This document shows, piece by piece, positions 10,301 to 24,694 of a DNA stretch of 64,000 bases. The DNA comes from Drosophila miranda (Eukaryota > Arthropoda > Insecta > Diptera > Drosophilidae). The stretch spans positions 11,904,001-11,968,000 of the forward strand of contig NC_046675.1 of NCBI RefSeq assembly GCF_003369915.1, read 5' to 3'. Each line of letters begins with the position of its first letter. The first letter of the stretch is position 1. The notes below the pieces were generated by a model. That model searched no databases. It worked only from the letters and a program-made list of their open reading frames with translations, and was not told the DNA's origin. The translations under genes were made by a program, and so were the position numbers.

Positions 10301-13300
10301 TGGCTCCCCTTCGCTCCTCTGGCCTGACTGCCTCAAGGATGTTTGTCTGCTCCACACACACATCTTGCCCCTCCTCACCTCACATGTAGGGGAAAAGGCA
10401 AGTGGGTTCATCTATTTTTTATTTGGCCTTTGCCAGATGCTTCAATATCATTTGTATACCCACAACACACACGTATGTAGGGATGTACATATCTGCCGGG
10501 AAACAGCATTATGTTCAAGCAAATTTCAATATTGACTCGACTGTCTGTCTCCCGTCCCATTTCTTTGTGCGAAACTCTCTTAAGCGTTAAAAGTGGATGA
10601 AAAAAATCGAAAAAAGCAAACTCCAGGTCGAGTCAAATAATTGAAAATTTATTCGAATTTAAACTTCATTTTGCTTAGTCCTCCGGCTTTGAGGAGGCCG
10701 CTATTGTTAAGGATCCCATATTTTTCCCAACATAAAGTTAAATTACATCCGCCGCTTGACATAGTATTGCATGCAAAAGTAGGAGTTGATAATTCGAAAG
10801 ATGCTCTCACAAGATACATTTTTCGCCGTCGCATAAATTTTCCACCTTTCATTCGGTAACATTTCTAAATACATCTCTGACTATATGACATGACAATGAT
10901 TTGTTCACCGCTGGAAGGAACCAATTGAATAGGACGTGTCTATTTAAACACAATTTGCATCGAAGGTGCATTGCAATGTATTTTTTCCCCCACAAATCGT
11001 CTGTAGAATGCTCAAAATATAGCTATACCATTTGTTTCCACGATACCATTAACTGTCGGTGAAAAATGTTTCGTTTAGCATCAGCTTACGAAGAGGGACG
11101 ATTTTAACTGGTTCTATCGATGGCTTTTGACTATCTGCAGGCGACCGCAAAGCGGAAATTAAAACTTCTGGCCCGACAAGGCGAGAATGAACGTTCTTGT
11201 GCATGTTTGTGCCTGTCTGTTTGCTCGCCTGTGCATCCTTAGACTCAGAAACATACACACACCTACACACACTGGAGAGCGGGCTAGGAAAAATCCCAAA
11301 CCAAACAAATAATATTCGTTTGCGGTCCTGTGGATATTGGTGTTTGTGTTATTGAATTCCGGAAAATTCTCTTTTAATGAACTCGAAATTCCTTGCACAT
11401 GCTGCGCCAGGAATCCCATCACTATTCTCTGCCACAGAGGCAGAAACCTGGACACTGACATTTCGATATATCTACACGTTGCCGGGGTGGGAATTTAATT
11501 TTGGAAAAATGCTAGCACTTACCTGGTCTAGAAACCCAATGGAAATGCGACATGACAGAGAGACTGCTGCGATAATTGAATCAAATTGGAAATTTTTTTT
11601 CGATTGAATATTCGTACATTTTTCAGTTTTTCAAAAGAAACCGGAGGCGATGCGATCGATGAGGGGAGGCTGGAAATGCAATTAACTAAAAGCCAAATTC
11701 ATGCTTATCAATATTTTTCAGTATTTATTTAAGTATTTCTCACTTTGCTAGGTATTTTCTGGGGATAAACTTAGATCAGAGCTTATTAATTTATACAGAA
11801 CAGGTGAAGCACAAGAAAGAGCCAGGTGCAGGTTCGAGAGGTCACAACTTAAGTTAGGAGTACACCAGGTGTTCTTGACCTTAACATATACAGATTATAC
11901 ACAGACACATTTACGGCTAATTCTTTGGAATGTTCCTTTAACCTTTAACCATTTTATTGGGCTGTGGGGCTACATAACGCACACACATTGAACTATTTAC
12001 TGATTTACTGATTCATTTATTTATAGTTTAATTCATACTTTATTCATATCGCTAGACAGTAACAATGAACTACAATTTTCGACTACAGATTTGCTTTATG
12101 CTTTCTGATTTCTGATTTACGAATATGTATGCATGTTTATGTGTGGGCTGAGATTCAATAATTTACAAGTTAATTTGTGTCTATTTGGATTACCAGTATT
12201 GTATTTGTATGTTGTTCTTGTTTAGACTATTAAATGCTTTCAGCATAATTGTAGCTTAACTCTTAGATTTTAACACCCACAGAACAGGAGCAGGAGCAGG
12301 ATAGCGAGTAGAGTACGAGTACTATCTGCTCCCAAGGGGTTCGTTCAATTTTCTAGATACTTAGTATTCACATACACACATATGTCCATAAATATATATA
12401 GTATATACTCGTGTATGCAGGATTGCAAGTTGTTTAGGTTGGGTTTAAGTTTACTTAGAGCTAGACAAACGTTCAAGTTTCACTTAGCGCTTTCAAGGGA
12501 TCGATCCTTAGTAAATTCGAAAGTGGGAGAGCAAGAGGTACAAAAGAGCCTTACATACATACTCGTACATTACATACACATCTTTATTTAGTTTCGTCCT
12601 TCGATACAAGACTTTGCCATTTAGCTAATATCTAAAACATGTTGTAGTTTTTGTTTCCGCTTCCGCTTTAATTTGCTTAGACTCTATGTTGGTTTTGGGC
12701 TTTCCCCCCAATTGATAGTTCTTTGGTTTGATATTCATTCGGGTGAGTGCACACAATCTCCGCTTGTTATTTACATAATTCAGGTTACCGTCTACGGGAG
12801 GGGAAAGTACAGTTTACACAACGCAATCACCTCAAGGTACAACATAACTAGTATTAGTAAAGTATAGGTACGGAATTCCCATGGCTGAGTCTCTTTGAGT
12901 ATCAGTTTGAGTTTCAGTTGCTCTGTGTTTCAGTGTTTAAGTGTTTCAGTGTGCGTGATATGTGGGTGGGGCTGCCTCTGACAAATGTCAGATAATGTTT
13001 GATAATTAATAATTCACAAGTTATCAGATATGTTCCACTGACTAATGTGGGATGTTTCTGGCTTTCCTGTTGGCATTTTCCTCCAATCGCTGGCACTGAC
13101 GCTCCCATGCGGAGAGTCATGCTCGGTATAAAAATGTGGCACTGCCGCATCCGCCGGATGTTTCCCCCACCTGAAATGTAATGCGGAAATGCATTTCCGA
13201 GCCCCGGGGGATATCATCGAGCAGCTCAGCCTCGGTTCATTTCAGTTCAGTTCGTTTTAGATGTAGGAATGTGTCAGCTTTTGTGTCAATTGTGTTGCCA

Positions 13301-14309
13301 TTAAACTATTGCACATCGACAGAACGGAACCACCAACAGATACACTCGTTTCCGCTCTGACTGCTCTCATATTCGAACATGTCAGCCATTCTTTGACATG
13401 TTATCTTCCCGATGCCAGAGCCAAAGTTTCATTGCTGCCTAAAAAATGTTGCCACAAGTCCATGAAGGTCCACCACCTACACCACTATGGAAGAGCTGTA
13501 GGAAACTTGCACAGAACTTGACAGTTTTTAGCGCTTAATGCAGGAAAGCCAGCTGTCAGCTGCAGTGCCAGAGGAACAGAGGACTAAGTGGCTTCCATTC
13601 ACTTTGCTGACCAGAAAGGAGGAAGGAAAGAGGAAGTTGGTGGCGGCACAACGTCCATTAGATAATTTGATGATTGGGACGACACTCATCCAGAGGACAA
13701 AGACGATTGTGGATGAAAGTAGAAATAATATTCTGAAATATTTCCATATTTGATGTACGTAACACTTGTAGCTGGGATATTCACAGCATAGCTTATACAT
13801 TTTGGATTATATAAATGCACGTTTCTTTGCTATATGTCCACAAATAAAAAGTTGCTTTTGTTTTTAAAGCCAGAATGAACACAAATGTTTCCACCAGAAA
13901 TGCAATCGATATTCTCTTTGACATATTTTTTCCACTTTCTGCAAGAGCGTTTTTTGAAGAGATAAATCCTTGATTGTCAGCAACTGCCTCGAAGCATCTC
14001 GTGAAGCATTTAAGCCTTTTCGGATACAGTTTAGAGTGCTTTTGAAGGCCTGTCTGTGGTTGCAATAAATAATTCGATATTTGGGCATTTTCAGAATTTT
14101 CACCATCAAGATTCATAGTTTATTTATGCGAATCTTTAAGCCGGGCAGTGGGAACAATTTGTACAGCCATTTGCTGCTTGCTGTTTGCCTCTTTGCACTT
14201 TTTGTATTCTACTGAAAACATATTTGCCAGAATTTATTTATGCGTGTAAACAAAAGTGTTGGGAAAGGCCCAGAGCCAGAGCCTGGCTGAAGCTATACAT
14301 GGATCATGT

Positions 14310-14344
14310 ATGGATGGATGGATGGATGGTTGGTTGGATGGATC
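14310..14344. repeat. Imperfect (TGGA)n tetranucleotide repeat
   Basis: A run of TGGA/TGGT units in non-coding DNA. Similar runs of the complementary unit (CATC/CAAT type) occur at 20382-20418 and 30161-30188. Confidence 0.85.
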
Positions 14345-16802
14345 CGAGGATGAATGAATGGGGGCTATGCAGATGGGGGGCGTGTCGGGCAAGAATCGCA
14401 GCCTGTTTCACGGCAATCACTCAGTGCATTGTTTGCACTGCTCCGCTTTTATTTTCGCTGCAACAACAGAAACTCTTCGCCAAAAAACCAAACAAAATAC
14501 GAAGCGAAAAAGAAAAGGGCGGACCAAATATTAAGTAAACAAAAGAAAAACTGAAAAAAGCGAGTGAGAATGCGGGTGGGAGTGAAAAACATTTTACCAT
14601 TTCACTTTTCATTGCGTGCCATCGTAAAATGAAAAGTAGTGCGAAATATTTGAGCGGAATCTATGTCAGCAGTTCCTCCATTTTCCTCCTCAATGCTGAC
14701 GAAGCTCGTAAAAGTGTGGAAGCCTCGTAATTTTTATGCGAGTACCAGTTCGAATGAGTACTCGGGAGTTCCAGAAGAAGAAAACGGCGCAACTGGCTGT
14801 CGAGTGGCCCGTTCAGCTTCATTTAAGTTGGAAGCTTTCTTCCTTCCTTCCCTCGGTTGCACTTTTCCATTTCTCTGTTGCACCGAAACTGATCTAATTA
14901 GGCAGCGGGGGGCACTCAGAGCGTATTGAACTGCTTGAAAAACTTCAGAGCAAACTTTTTCATAATGATTATTGAACGCTGCCGGACACAACAAAGTGGA
15001 GAGCAATCAAAACAATTTCCACAAGTTTGTTCCCACCGAAATATTGCATTGTGGGAAATGGTTCAATAGTTCATTTGACAGGGAACAAACTTATTTAGAA
15101 AATGGCAAATTCTTAACTATTTGACAATTAGATTGGCCATCGGAGAAGGCCACAAATGAAGTCTGACAAATGTGTGGAGCAAGAAGCCTTCAAATAAACG
15201 TTTCCCAAGGACCACAACTCCGCTTGATTAATGGGGATCTTTAAGGAAAGGAAAGTCAAGCAACCATCATGATTGATATCAGTGTCCTGCCAGAGACAGA
15301 GCGAGGGTCCACTCCGCTAGCCAGCAGCGGGAGGCATTCCTACACCCCATCTCTCGGCAATTTGTGTGGTTCAAAAGCCAGGACGTCTAAGCCCCAGCTA
15401 ATGAAAATGTGAATCAGCAGTAAACGCTCTAAAAATTCCGCCAGCTTAATAGCCAATTAGCGCTACAAAAGGGACAGAGCAGGAGACCGATGGAGAGGCC
15501 TAGATTTCAATAAAGTGTCTTTTCAGCCAGACAGAGGAGTCCCTCTACTAATGCAAAAGAATGGGTCTCCTGCTGCTCTACTCTGCTCTTTTGATCCTAC
15601 TCCTGTAGCGCATAAATTACAATTAAGTGTAATTAATCATTGCTGAGTGGCCTTGCGGCACTTCGACATCGACATCCACATCCACATCGCAAGCGCCTTC
15701 GGTGGCACAGCCAATCCAAGATGCCACAGCCGTAAGCGGACCAGCCGCCCTTTGTTTGGCTGTTGTCTTATCCTGGGACAGTGGACAGGATGATGGGACA
15801 CTCGAGTGGTTAGCCGCACGGCCACTTACCCGGAGCAAGGAACGCCCTGACGCAACAGGAACAGCTGCATCAACGACCATTTCCCAATGCAGGTGTGTTA
15901 CTTTTAACACCTGATGGACAAAAATACCAGAACACGATGCAAACATCGACGAGCTCATGGATTACTACCTGGAGGCGTCGAATAATTATTCGAATTCAAA
16001 AAATGTATAACATTGAAGTCTATATCCCTATCTGATATTCTATATATACTTATCAACCGATATATAGATACAAATTTTGATAGAAAATAATATAATGACA
16101 TGACTCTGCTCTATCCATATCTGTTGAAATGGAATCAATTTTTTTCCCTCAATATTAATGACGACATTTTTGTTTTGTTATCCGTTCATTAATCAGGAAA
16201 CCATAACGTAATATAATACCAGCCAAATCAAGCTCAAGGATTATGCCAAAACAAAATAAAACAAATTAGGCTAAAACACGTGCTCCAACCACACTTTAAC
16301 CTTCATAAGAAAATATAGTAATTACCATAAGTGACCATGATAAGGGTGCCCTGTACAGTAGCTATTTGAGTCAAGAATATAATTAAGGAGAAGTATATTA
16401 TACTTCTCTTGCCGAAAGAAAGATGCTTAAGTGTTAGTAAGTATTTAATAAGAAATACAAATAATTAACATAAGTTTGGGATGAGGGTATGGTTAAAAGA
16501 AAAGAGAAATTTCCCACAAACTATTTTTATCCTGGGGTCAGTCAATGGCACTTCGCCGTTAGAGGGTTAATGGGAGTGAAGTGGGCCAAAAGGAGGAAAA
16601 TGAGGAAATGGCTCATGTCTGCTGGTCGCTGGTGGCTGGTCAGGTCGTATGTTCTGCACTAGTTGGCCAAGGCAAAAGGCAAATCAATGAATGGAATGAA
16701 AGAGGATGAAATACACAGGAGAAGCCTCACACAGAGAGAGAGAAAGCAAATGAAAGGGAGAAAGAGAGGGGCACAGAGAAGCATAAGGAAACAGAGAAAG
16801 AC

Positions 16803-16820
16803 AGAGAGAGAGAGAGAGAG
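16803..16820. repeat. (GA)n microsatellite
   Basis: Nine GA units inside a longer purine-rich tract from about 16720. A CT-rich run follows at 16928-16944, so the two could pair as an imperfect hairpin. Confidence 0.85.
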
Positions 16821-19490
16821 CGAAGCGAGTGTGCTCCATCAGCGGCTCGTTCAGTTGGAAAAGTTATTGCGCCAGAAGTAATTCTATAAAGAAAGCTGTC
16901 AGCCTCTGCGCTGTGTGTCTCATTCTATCTCTCTCTCTCTCTCTTTCTAGATATACCTGTCTCTTTCATTGATTCTTTCTGTCTTTGTCGCTCGCTCTGT
17001 GGAATTTGCCTATTCAATGGGAGAACGAGTATTCCAGCATTCATTTTGCTGAACGAAACATTCACGCTATTTTAGTTCTTCAAAAATCTCTTGAATGGGG
17101 CTCTGTATGGGTATATAGTCTATATATACCTCTTCATATATCGGGAATCGATTTTGGGGTTAACAGCTATTTGTGGACTCGACCAGCGAGTTGAAGAGCT
17201 GTTAACGATGGCTAAAATATTCGATTACCAGCATCGAAAAGGGTTTTGTTTCGGGGGCTCGGGCTCCCCAAGGAGTTTGGTTTTTTTGGCTGAATGAAAC
17301 GTTTTTTTAAAAATAAACTTAATTTGATTAGTAGGGTTCACTCGGTCACACAGACACACACACACGAACACATTGAGAAAGACAGAGAACAAGAGAGCAA
17401 CAGAAAGAGAGAGACAAAGGACAATTCTCAACCAAACAAAGCAGAGAGAAATTCCGAAAATTGATTTTCCTTCAACAGTTTTATTTGCCAACATAATTTA
17501 ATAATAAACTTTGGCACTTTTAGCCATGGCCCAGACCCCAGGACAATGTCAGGCGTATCCAGCCTGCCAAGGATTGAGGATTGAGTGGGGATTGAGGAGG
17601 GACCGGAGCGGAATGGAGTGTAGCGGAGGGGCTGCCAGCAGGGATGATGGGTTGGCAGGGCTGGGGGTTCACTGAAGCTTGAAATTTATGTTCACGCCTG
17701 CATTGTTGCCCCGCAGCTCTAGCAGGACACTTTCCATCAGCATCCCCATTCTCCCATCCGCCTGGTGGAGGCAGCCAGCTGTCAGGAGCACACGGACCAG
17801 AGGGCAACCACTGGACAGGGGTCTGGTTTTTAGTTTCGGCAGCGGATACCCGTACGAGCTCGACTTTAATTGGAAAATCATGGAGCAGCAACAGGAGAGA
17901 AACAATATTTTAACAAATAAATTACGTTTGAAGTTCTGGTTTGCTTGTGGGTCACCTTTTATTATCGTTCCATTTTGGTTTTCCCCAAAATATTTATCAA
18001 TTAATTAAATTAAAAATGGGGAGAGAGCAGAGTGTGTACACTGTTCACGTGCCAAAGCAAAAAACAACCAAATAATCCACATAAATCAATTGCAACATTT
18101 CGCCCCAACGATTAGTGAATTTCTTTGTTCTGATCATTATACTAAAATCAAAATATTTTTCGTGTTTGATTGGTTTTATTCAGCTTAATATGGATGAAAT
18201 TTAATTTGATTTTTCCCTCATCATTTTGAGCGTGCTATTTTTGCTGAATTAATATTTTATTGCGTGGCAAGAGCTGAAATGTTTTTGTTTGCAGCTGTTG
18301 TACTTCCAAGTGTTATTCATCGAGGCGAAAATAATAGAGTCTGACACATTTGAGCTTTCCCATAACAAATTATAGCAGAATTCCTAGCTCTCCTAAGCAG
18401 ACACTTCCTTGCTTAAGCCCTTCCTACACTCCAGTCGAAAATTCTTAGAATACTTGGCATCAATTAACACTCGAGGCCCGACACTCCCGCATTCTGTTTC
18501 CACCTTAAGAGGCGACATTTTTAAAGCCGCATCAGATATGCGGGCTTTCAGGCCTGCCTTTGGGGAACCTGGGGCGACACACCAGAGCAGACCAGACCGC
18601 CAACGACGACGACAGCGACGACGATGGAGTAATTCAATTTGGGTTTAAAATTGCAAACTGCAGGATCCGGCCCAAGGCGAGGGCGAAAGCGAGACGTGGG
18701 CGAGGCCTTGGCAAAGAAGTGGATGGGCATCGGCAACAGCCTGCCTCAGGGTCACAGAGTGGGAGGTGGGTAGTGGGTAGTGGGTGGTTGCACGGCTCAG
18801 GGGTTTCTTTCCTCTTAATTAAAATGCATTACATGTGATAGCCGGGCATATAAAATCGATTGAGTGCTGTTTAAGCTGAGCAGGCCGCTTGCCGCTTGCC
18901 ACTTGTCAGCGGGGATCGGAGTCAGAAAGTACAAGAAAAACGAGAAGGAGGTGGGTATTAATTAATGACTGTTATATCGAGTGAAGACCGGAATGCAAAC
19001 GGAAAGACTCCCAGGGACCGCCATCAGGCATCGTTTGTGGAGAAAGTTTTGCTTGAAATTGAATTTGTTTCCCAATTAAATTGCCGCAATTGAAAAAGCT
19101 GGCATTAAGCCCAAGTTGAGTTCATTTTGGATCTGCTGCTGGGGCTGGGGCTGGGGCTGCAGCAGGGGCAACTCTTTCGGCGCAACAAAGAGCTGAATGG
19201 GACTATGGCACATAATTTTAATTGCAGACTGCGGCGGCAGGTGGGCTACAAGAGGCAGGGAAATCTGTCTAAACTTTTGCCGGCATTTGTTATTGTTGCA
19301 ACGACTGCACAAAGTTTTTCCAGCGCAAAAGTTTTCCCTACCCTTCGCCACACCGCCCAACGTCGAAAAGAGGAAACTTTCTGCGGGGTGGCTGTGGCTG
19401 CAGCGCAGAGAAGATGAATATCAAATGCCAGTTGCTGGCCAAAGTCTTAGGGGCGGTTGAAAGTGCTTTAAGTTGCCAAATGTCAAAGAT

Positions 19491-19502
19491 TGCGTATACG
19501 CA
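19491..19502. other. Palindrome TGCGTATACGCA, site 1
   Basis: Exact 12-bp self-complementary sequence, preceded by AT. It is one of four exact copies in the window (also 20007, 25445 and 45334), with a one-mismatch copy near 38045. Confidence 0.7.
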
Positions 19503-20003
19503 GAGGTTAAATGTCAAGTTCATTGCATCCATGTTCACATCAGTAACCACATTCACATCACCCTGCCACGTCTTCATAAACATCCATATCCTTATCCGCT
19601 TTGTGCTTGGAATGCTGCCAAAGTGTCCGGCTGTCAAGGTGTAGGTCAAGTCTGCTGCGCTTTGACCTCCGAAATTAAAGGAAACGCTCTCTTCTTTTTG
19701 AGAATTCCGCCAGATGGAGAGGTGCCAAATGCTTTGCATCTATTCAAATGTTTGCTGGTAATTTGCCTATGTAGTCTGATGGATTGTGCAGCCAAAGCCA
19801 AAGCCAAATCCTGGCGCGTAAGCGAAAAAAGAAATTGTGATTAAAATTGTGTTTTTATGATCCGTTGAGGCGTGACTGGGGCTGAGCGCGGCATTAAATT
19901 ACGGCCTCGACTTTGGCCTCGGCTCTTAGCTCCCGAACGTATAAATTAGCACGCCAAGCGTTGGTGGCAATAAAACGATTTTCGGGGGCATACGTAGCGT
20001 ATA

Positions 20004-20021
20004 CATTGCGTATACGCAATG
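20004..20021. other. Palindrome TGCGTATACGCA, site 2, extended to 18 bp
   Basis: Here the self-complementarity extends to CATTGCGTATACGCAATG. A second GCGTATAC lies just to the left (19997-20004), so the site is effectively doubled. Confidence 0.75.
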
Positions 20022-20381
20022 CTGGCCAAGCACAAAAGCAGCTCAGACCGAAAGAAGGCTACAAACTGACACGCGCCTGGTCCGGAAACAGATAGAGGGA
20101 GAGATACTGGCAGCACAGACTGTGTGTAAGAAGAAACGGAAGGAATTTGTAGAAAGTCGTAAAGCAAAGTAAACACAGGAGGGCGCCAAAGTTATAAAAA
20201 TGCCAAAATATATATCTCACGTACAGCCGGCACATTGGAAGGACAGCAGTATGGTCGGTGGACAAACAACTGTTGATAGTTCTTGGTCCTTGGGAGCCAG
20301 GAGCTCTGTCAATCTCTGCTGAGCACTGACTAAAGCCGAGCCAGCGGAATTCAATGCAAACAAAGGCAGGAATCAGACCAT

Positions 20382-20418
20382 TCATCCATCCATCCAACCA
20401 TCAATCAATCAATCAATC
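20382..20418. repeat. (CATC)n/(AATC)n tetranucleotide repeat
   Basis: A run of CATC units that turns into AATC units; non-coding simple repeat. Confidence 0.85.
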
Positions 20419-21720
20419 TAAGCCAGTCAATGTCAGTGCCAAATGTCCAAAATGGAAAGCGACCGATTTGCGCCCTGCCTGGCATTCAACATGCAATTTA
20501 TGCGAAATGTTGACATTCATCGCCTGACTTTTTCGTCTTAAATATTTGCCCAAAACTTCGGCACCAATTGCAAAGCCAAACAAATCGTGTGCAAACAGAT
20601 TTTAAAGTGGGCTCAAAGGATTGCCAATTGAACACAAATGCCGTACATACAAAATGCGCACACGATAAGCCAAAGAATTGCAGAGTTCTGAAAAAATCGA
20701 CTCTCAAATGAAATGCTGGATATACGATGGATATGCTAACAATATTTAAAATTCTTCTTCGCATAAAATATTCATTTAAAGTAATTTTAAATTCTTAAAC
20801 ATCTCTAGAAATTATTCATTCGATTTTTCTCTGGAAACTCATTAAAAATGGTAATCAAAAGTAGAACAATTTGCATTTAATGGGAAAAATAATCAACGCT
20901 GAAATTTTGAAAAGTGCCTCGAAGAACCAGTACCGAAGCTAAATTTCCTTCCTATTAAATTACGATAGCCTAAGCTAAAAGAAAGGAATAAATTGGCCCA
21001 CGAGGGGGAATAGAAGAAAGGAAATAATGTTAATATTTCAGCAAGCATTGATTTCAATTTTATGTAACAACCTTTTTATTGGGTTTACTTGAATCAAGTA
21101 TAAGACAAGAAAGAAATAAAAAGAACACAAAAAAACCTTGGTTTAAATGACTAAAGTATTCTTCCAAGAAAGCATTTAAGCAAATTAAAAGACATAAGAC
21201 TGGCAAGTATTCATTCTTAAATATTTTTAAACGTTTAAAACCTATTACACATCAGAGTTTATATATGCCCGCAAATATTTAACTTAGAATTTCCCGTCCA
21301 TTAGATGTGTTAACCTAAGTCAAAAGCCAAACAATTCCCTCAGTCTCCATCGACCCTACAATCGAACCCATAATATTAAAACTTTAGGTTCAACATTCGA
21401 TTTCGATTGATGGCAAATATTTGTTTAATGCTCACTTATGCTATTTTTAAATTGAGCAAATTCAGTTTCAAGTGAACTTTTTTCCTGCATTTCCAATTTG
21501 TTTGCACTAAAATTGTAATTGTTTGTTGTTGCTTTTGGCATTGATGGCTGTTGTATGTTTGTTGAAAAGAATTTTTTTCGGTTTGTTGGTTTTTTGTGGG
21601 GCAAATAATTGAATTCCGAAAGCAATTACGAGAAATCTGTTTATTTAAGCAACAAATAAGCAGCCTAGGCAGTCAGTCGAGCAGATGGATCAGACAACAG
21701 GGGCCTTCTTTTGCTCTCAT

Positions 21721-21746
21721 TATATATATATATATATATATATATA
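21721..21746. repeat. (TA)13 microsatellite
   Basis: Thirteen perfect TA units in non-coding DNA. Confidence 0.95.
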
Positions 21747-24694
21747 CGTATAGATATCCCTCTCTCCATATCTGCGGAGTAGTCTGGGGGTTTTTTTTTG
21801 TGAAGCGATTATGGTAATAAAAGGGAAAATTCAGCTTGGCTTCGTTGGGCTTCCTTCGTTTTGAAGAATAACGACAGCTTGGTATGCCTGTCACGTAGCC
21901 ATCTAACATGAATCTGGCTAATACAATTAGAAAAGGAAAAGGACAGGGAAAGAGAGAGGTAAAGATAGGGAAAGAGACACATGGAACGACCGCCCTTCAA
22001 TTGGGTTTCAGTCCTACAAATGGTTCAATTAAAATTCGCTCAAATCAAATGCTCGAAAAAAGCGCGTAACCTTTGAAAGTTCGTTCTCGGCGTAGTCAAC
22101 GACAGCAAAGGATTTTCACGATGATTGCAGCACAAAAGAAACTCGGAAAAGCCGGAAAAGCACCAATAGTCGCAGTGGCAATCGCAATCGCATGGCCTCG
22201 AGCAAATCGAAGATGAACAAAAGAAGCGCCGAACCCAAAGTGGAAAAAACAGGAAGCCAGATTACGGGAAAGCAGAAACAAAAGCGAAAGTCTGAGAGGC
22301 ATTAAGGGTATCTTAATTATGCCCCAAAACAGAGTCCAACGCCCTAACCCTTTAGTTGCTGAACTTCTGAGAAAAATAATGCTCCAAGAAAATGAGAGAC
22401 TGAAAGTTCTCGGAAATATAATCTCTAAGGGAACGGTGTATGTATGTGCGTCCTCAAAGGAGTGGAACACTTGTTCAATGCTGTGGCATCTGTGAAGTGT
22501 AGCTCTTGATTTATTTCAATCCATATGGAATCTCTTCGATTTCTGGCCACAATGGGTTAAGGCTTAGGGTTGCGTATTTATCATGTAATTCCCCGAATTT
22601 TTTTTCCTGTTGAGGGTTTAACGTGCCACAAATGCCAAAGTCAAAGTCAATAGCTGTTCTGTGCCAAAAAAAGAAAAAGAAAAAAAAAAAATTCCGCAAA
22701 TGGAAATTGGGGCAGCGTTGAGAAGGGCCTATGGTGGCATATCGATGGTGCCACTCGTGTGGGGCGATACATTTCAAGCCTTTACCCAGGGAGGAAGAGG
22801 AGGAGCTTCGGCATGCCCCTGGAAGACTATGCGACACGTGCGCGTGGCAGTGGCAGTGGCAGGGCGCCAAAGTCGAATTGATTGCGTGCCAGTTGCGTGC
22901 CAGTGGCGCAATTCGGGGGCGGTTCGCAGGCGGATCAAGGGGCGTGTCAGTCGATAACAAATGCCATTTGGCGTATTGTAATTAAAATGACGAAAGCAGG
23001 CAACTTTTAATAAACTGCCAAAATAAATACGAAAAGGAGCTCGATTCGAATAAACAAAGGCTGAAAAGTTGTAAGAGGATTGTAAGCGGAAGGAGTCTGA
23101 GAGAAAGAGCTGTGTAAAAGACAACATAAGTACTTTGTATTAATAACAGCACCAGGCAGGAGGAGCAGAGGTAATGGAAAAGCTCTGTGCCATCTTCAAA
23201 TAAGTGGAAATGAAACTCGAGTGGCACGAAAGGGAAAACAGAAGCAGAAACAGAGCCCTCAGCAGAAACAGATCCCAAAGCCAGGAGCAAAACTCAGACA
23301 GCATAATTTTTCATTATGCCGCGAAGAACAAACTGTTTACATTTGTTGTATTTCAGCAAAGACAGAATCCCCCGCAAAGGAAGACAGCCACAGCCGCTGG
23401 CAAGGCAACAAGCTCATTTCGCCTGGAGCTCCTCTATCAACCCCACTTCAAGGCTGAATCTGTTGCCTGTTTGCAGGTGCGGCTCATTAAATCATTCGGT
23501 AATCAGAGCTGAAGCCCCAAAATGCTTCACGGTTAACCTTTCGACTGAGATTGTTTCGACTACCATACACTACCGGAGACGGCATTGTTATCGATCAGAA
23601 TAAACAGCCGCTTGGCGGTCGGAGATATATCAGTAAGGGTAGCTAAGCCTTCGGTCCCCGAAAATGTCCGTCCATTCTTGCTACCTTTTGTTCCTCCTCC
23701 GCGAGTGCCAATCACAGTTGGCTTAATTAACATTGTTGAGCACAGCAGTGTGAAGCAGAACAGAGCCATACAAAGATTTCCCGCATAAATTCAAATCAGT
23801 CTGGAAACTTTTCAGGGGTGTCCCATAAAAAAGTTGAGGCCAACTAAACATTGGAGCGCTACCCGTACAAAGCAGGAATAACGATGGGGTTGGAGTTGAA
23901 GTTGGAGTGGTAATGCCATTTGGTTTAGCCATAACAATAATCATTTTGGATAATTTACGACTGCACTTGGCAGCTCTGTCGTTCAATGGCCATAAATTCT
24001 CATCAATAAATCAAATGTAAAGCTTTTCCTCGTCCAATGTGAGGGCGCCGCGATGTATGCAACGTTTTTCTTCATTCCCTGTTGTGACAGCCAGTGTAGA
24101 TGTATGTGTGTGTTTGTGTGTAAGTGTTAGTGTGTGGCAAGTGACATGTGTCACTCCATAATAATAGCATTTGCATGGATCCCAAACGATTGCAAAACTG
24201 CCATGAATAACCAAACAGGAACTTGGACAGAGAGCTCTTTAGGTGCTGGAGGGGGTAAGATCTTAGACCTAATCACGTCCTGGGCGTCGTTTGTGGTTGT
24301 GGGATACAACGGGGGCTTATTGCTAGATACGATTAAGTATACGCATAGTTGATTGCTTTGTCTCTGGGACGCGCTGATAATACTTACAGGTTTCCATTTT
24401 GCTTTCGATTTTTTTAGAGGAAGGAAGGAGGGACTCGGGATTGCTTTGTTTTCGAGTGAGAGATCGAGATCGAGATGGTGTTGTAGGAACCCAGTTAGTG
24501 GCTTAGAGCAGCTCCGTTTCCATTTGGGCAGCCTCGACGGTCTCCACAATGGTGACCGTAGGCGCCGTGACCGAATCTCATGGAACATAGCGCGTGGTCA
24601 GTGCTCCGTCGTCGTCATCATCCACGCGGAGGCCGCCACAGCCGCAGCCGTAGCAGCACGGCAGCCAGCTGTCTCCGCTGTAGCCGCCTTTTGG

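Larger units (their letters stand above)
7327..24694. other. About 17 kb without a supportable protein gene, downstream of Dop1R1
   Basis: All open frames here are short (mostly 60-120 codons), overlap one another on both strands, and lack splice-compatible partners. The stretch next to 24.7 kb must hold the Dop1R1 3' UTR, whose end I cannot place. Other contents are microsatellites (listed separately), an AT-rich block at about 15.95-16.55 kb, and copies of the palindrome TGCGTATACGCA at 19491 and 20007. A TATAAAA at 18849-18855 and a TCAGTTCAGTTCG start-like sequence near 13.24 kb are isolated and unsupported. No tRNA or known miRNA was recognised by eye. Confidence 0.6.

Noticed and set aside
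13239-13262. TCAGTTCAGTTCG initiator-like sequence
   Set aside because: No ORF or other support nearby; short motif expected by chance in AT-rich DNA.
16720-16944. Purine-rich tract followed by a CT run, as a hairpin RNA
   Set aside because: Simple-repeat pairing; no miRNA-like arm or loop structure.
18849-18855. TATAAAA that could start a plus-strand gene
   Set aside because: No coding sequence or splice-compatible exon follows.
22096-22960. Minus-strand ORFs of 124 and 149 codons
   Set aside because: Phe/Ser and poly-Phe-rich translation of A/T tracts; not protein-like.
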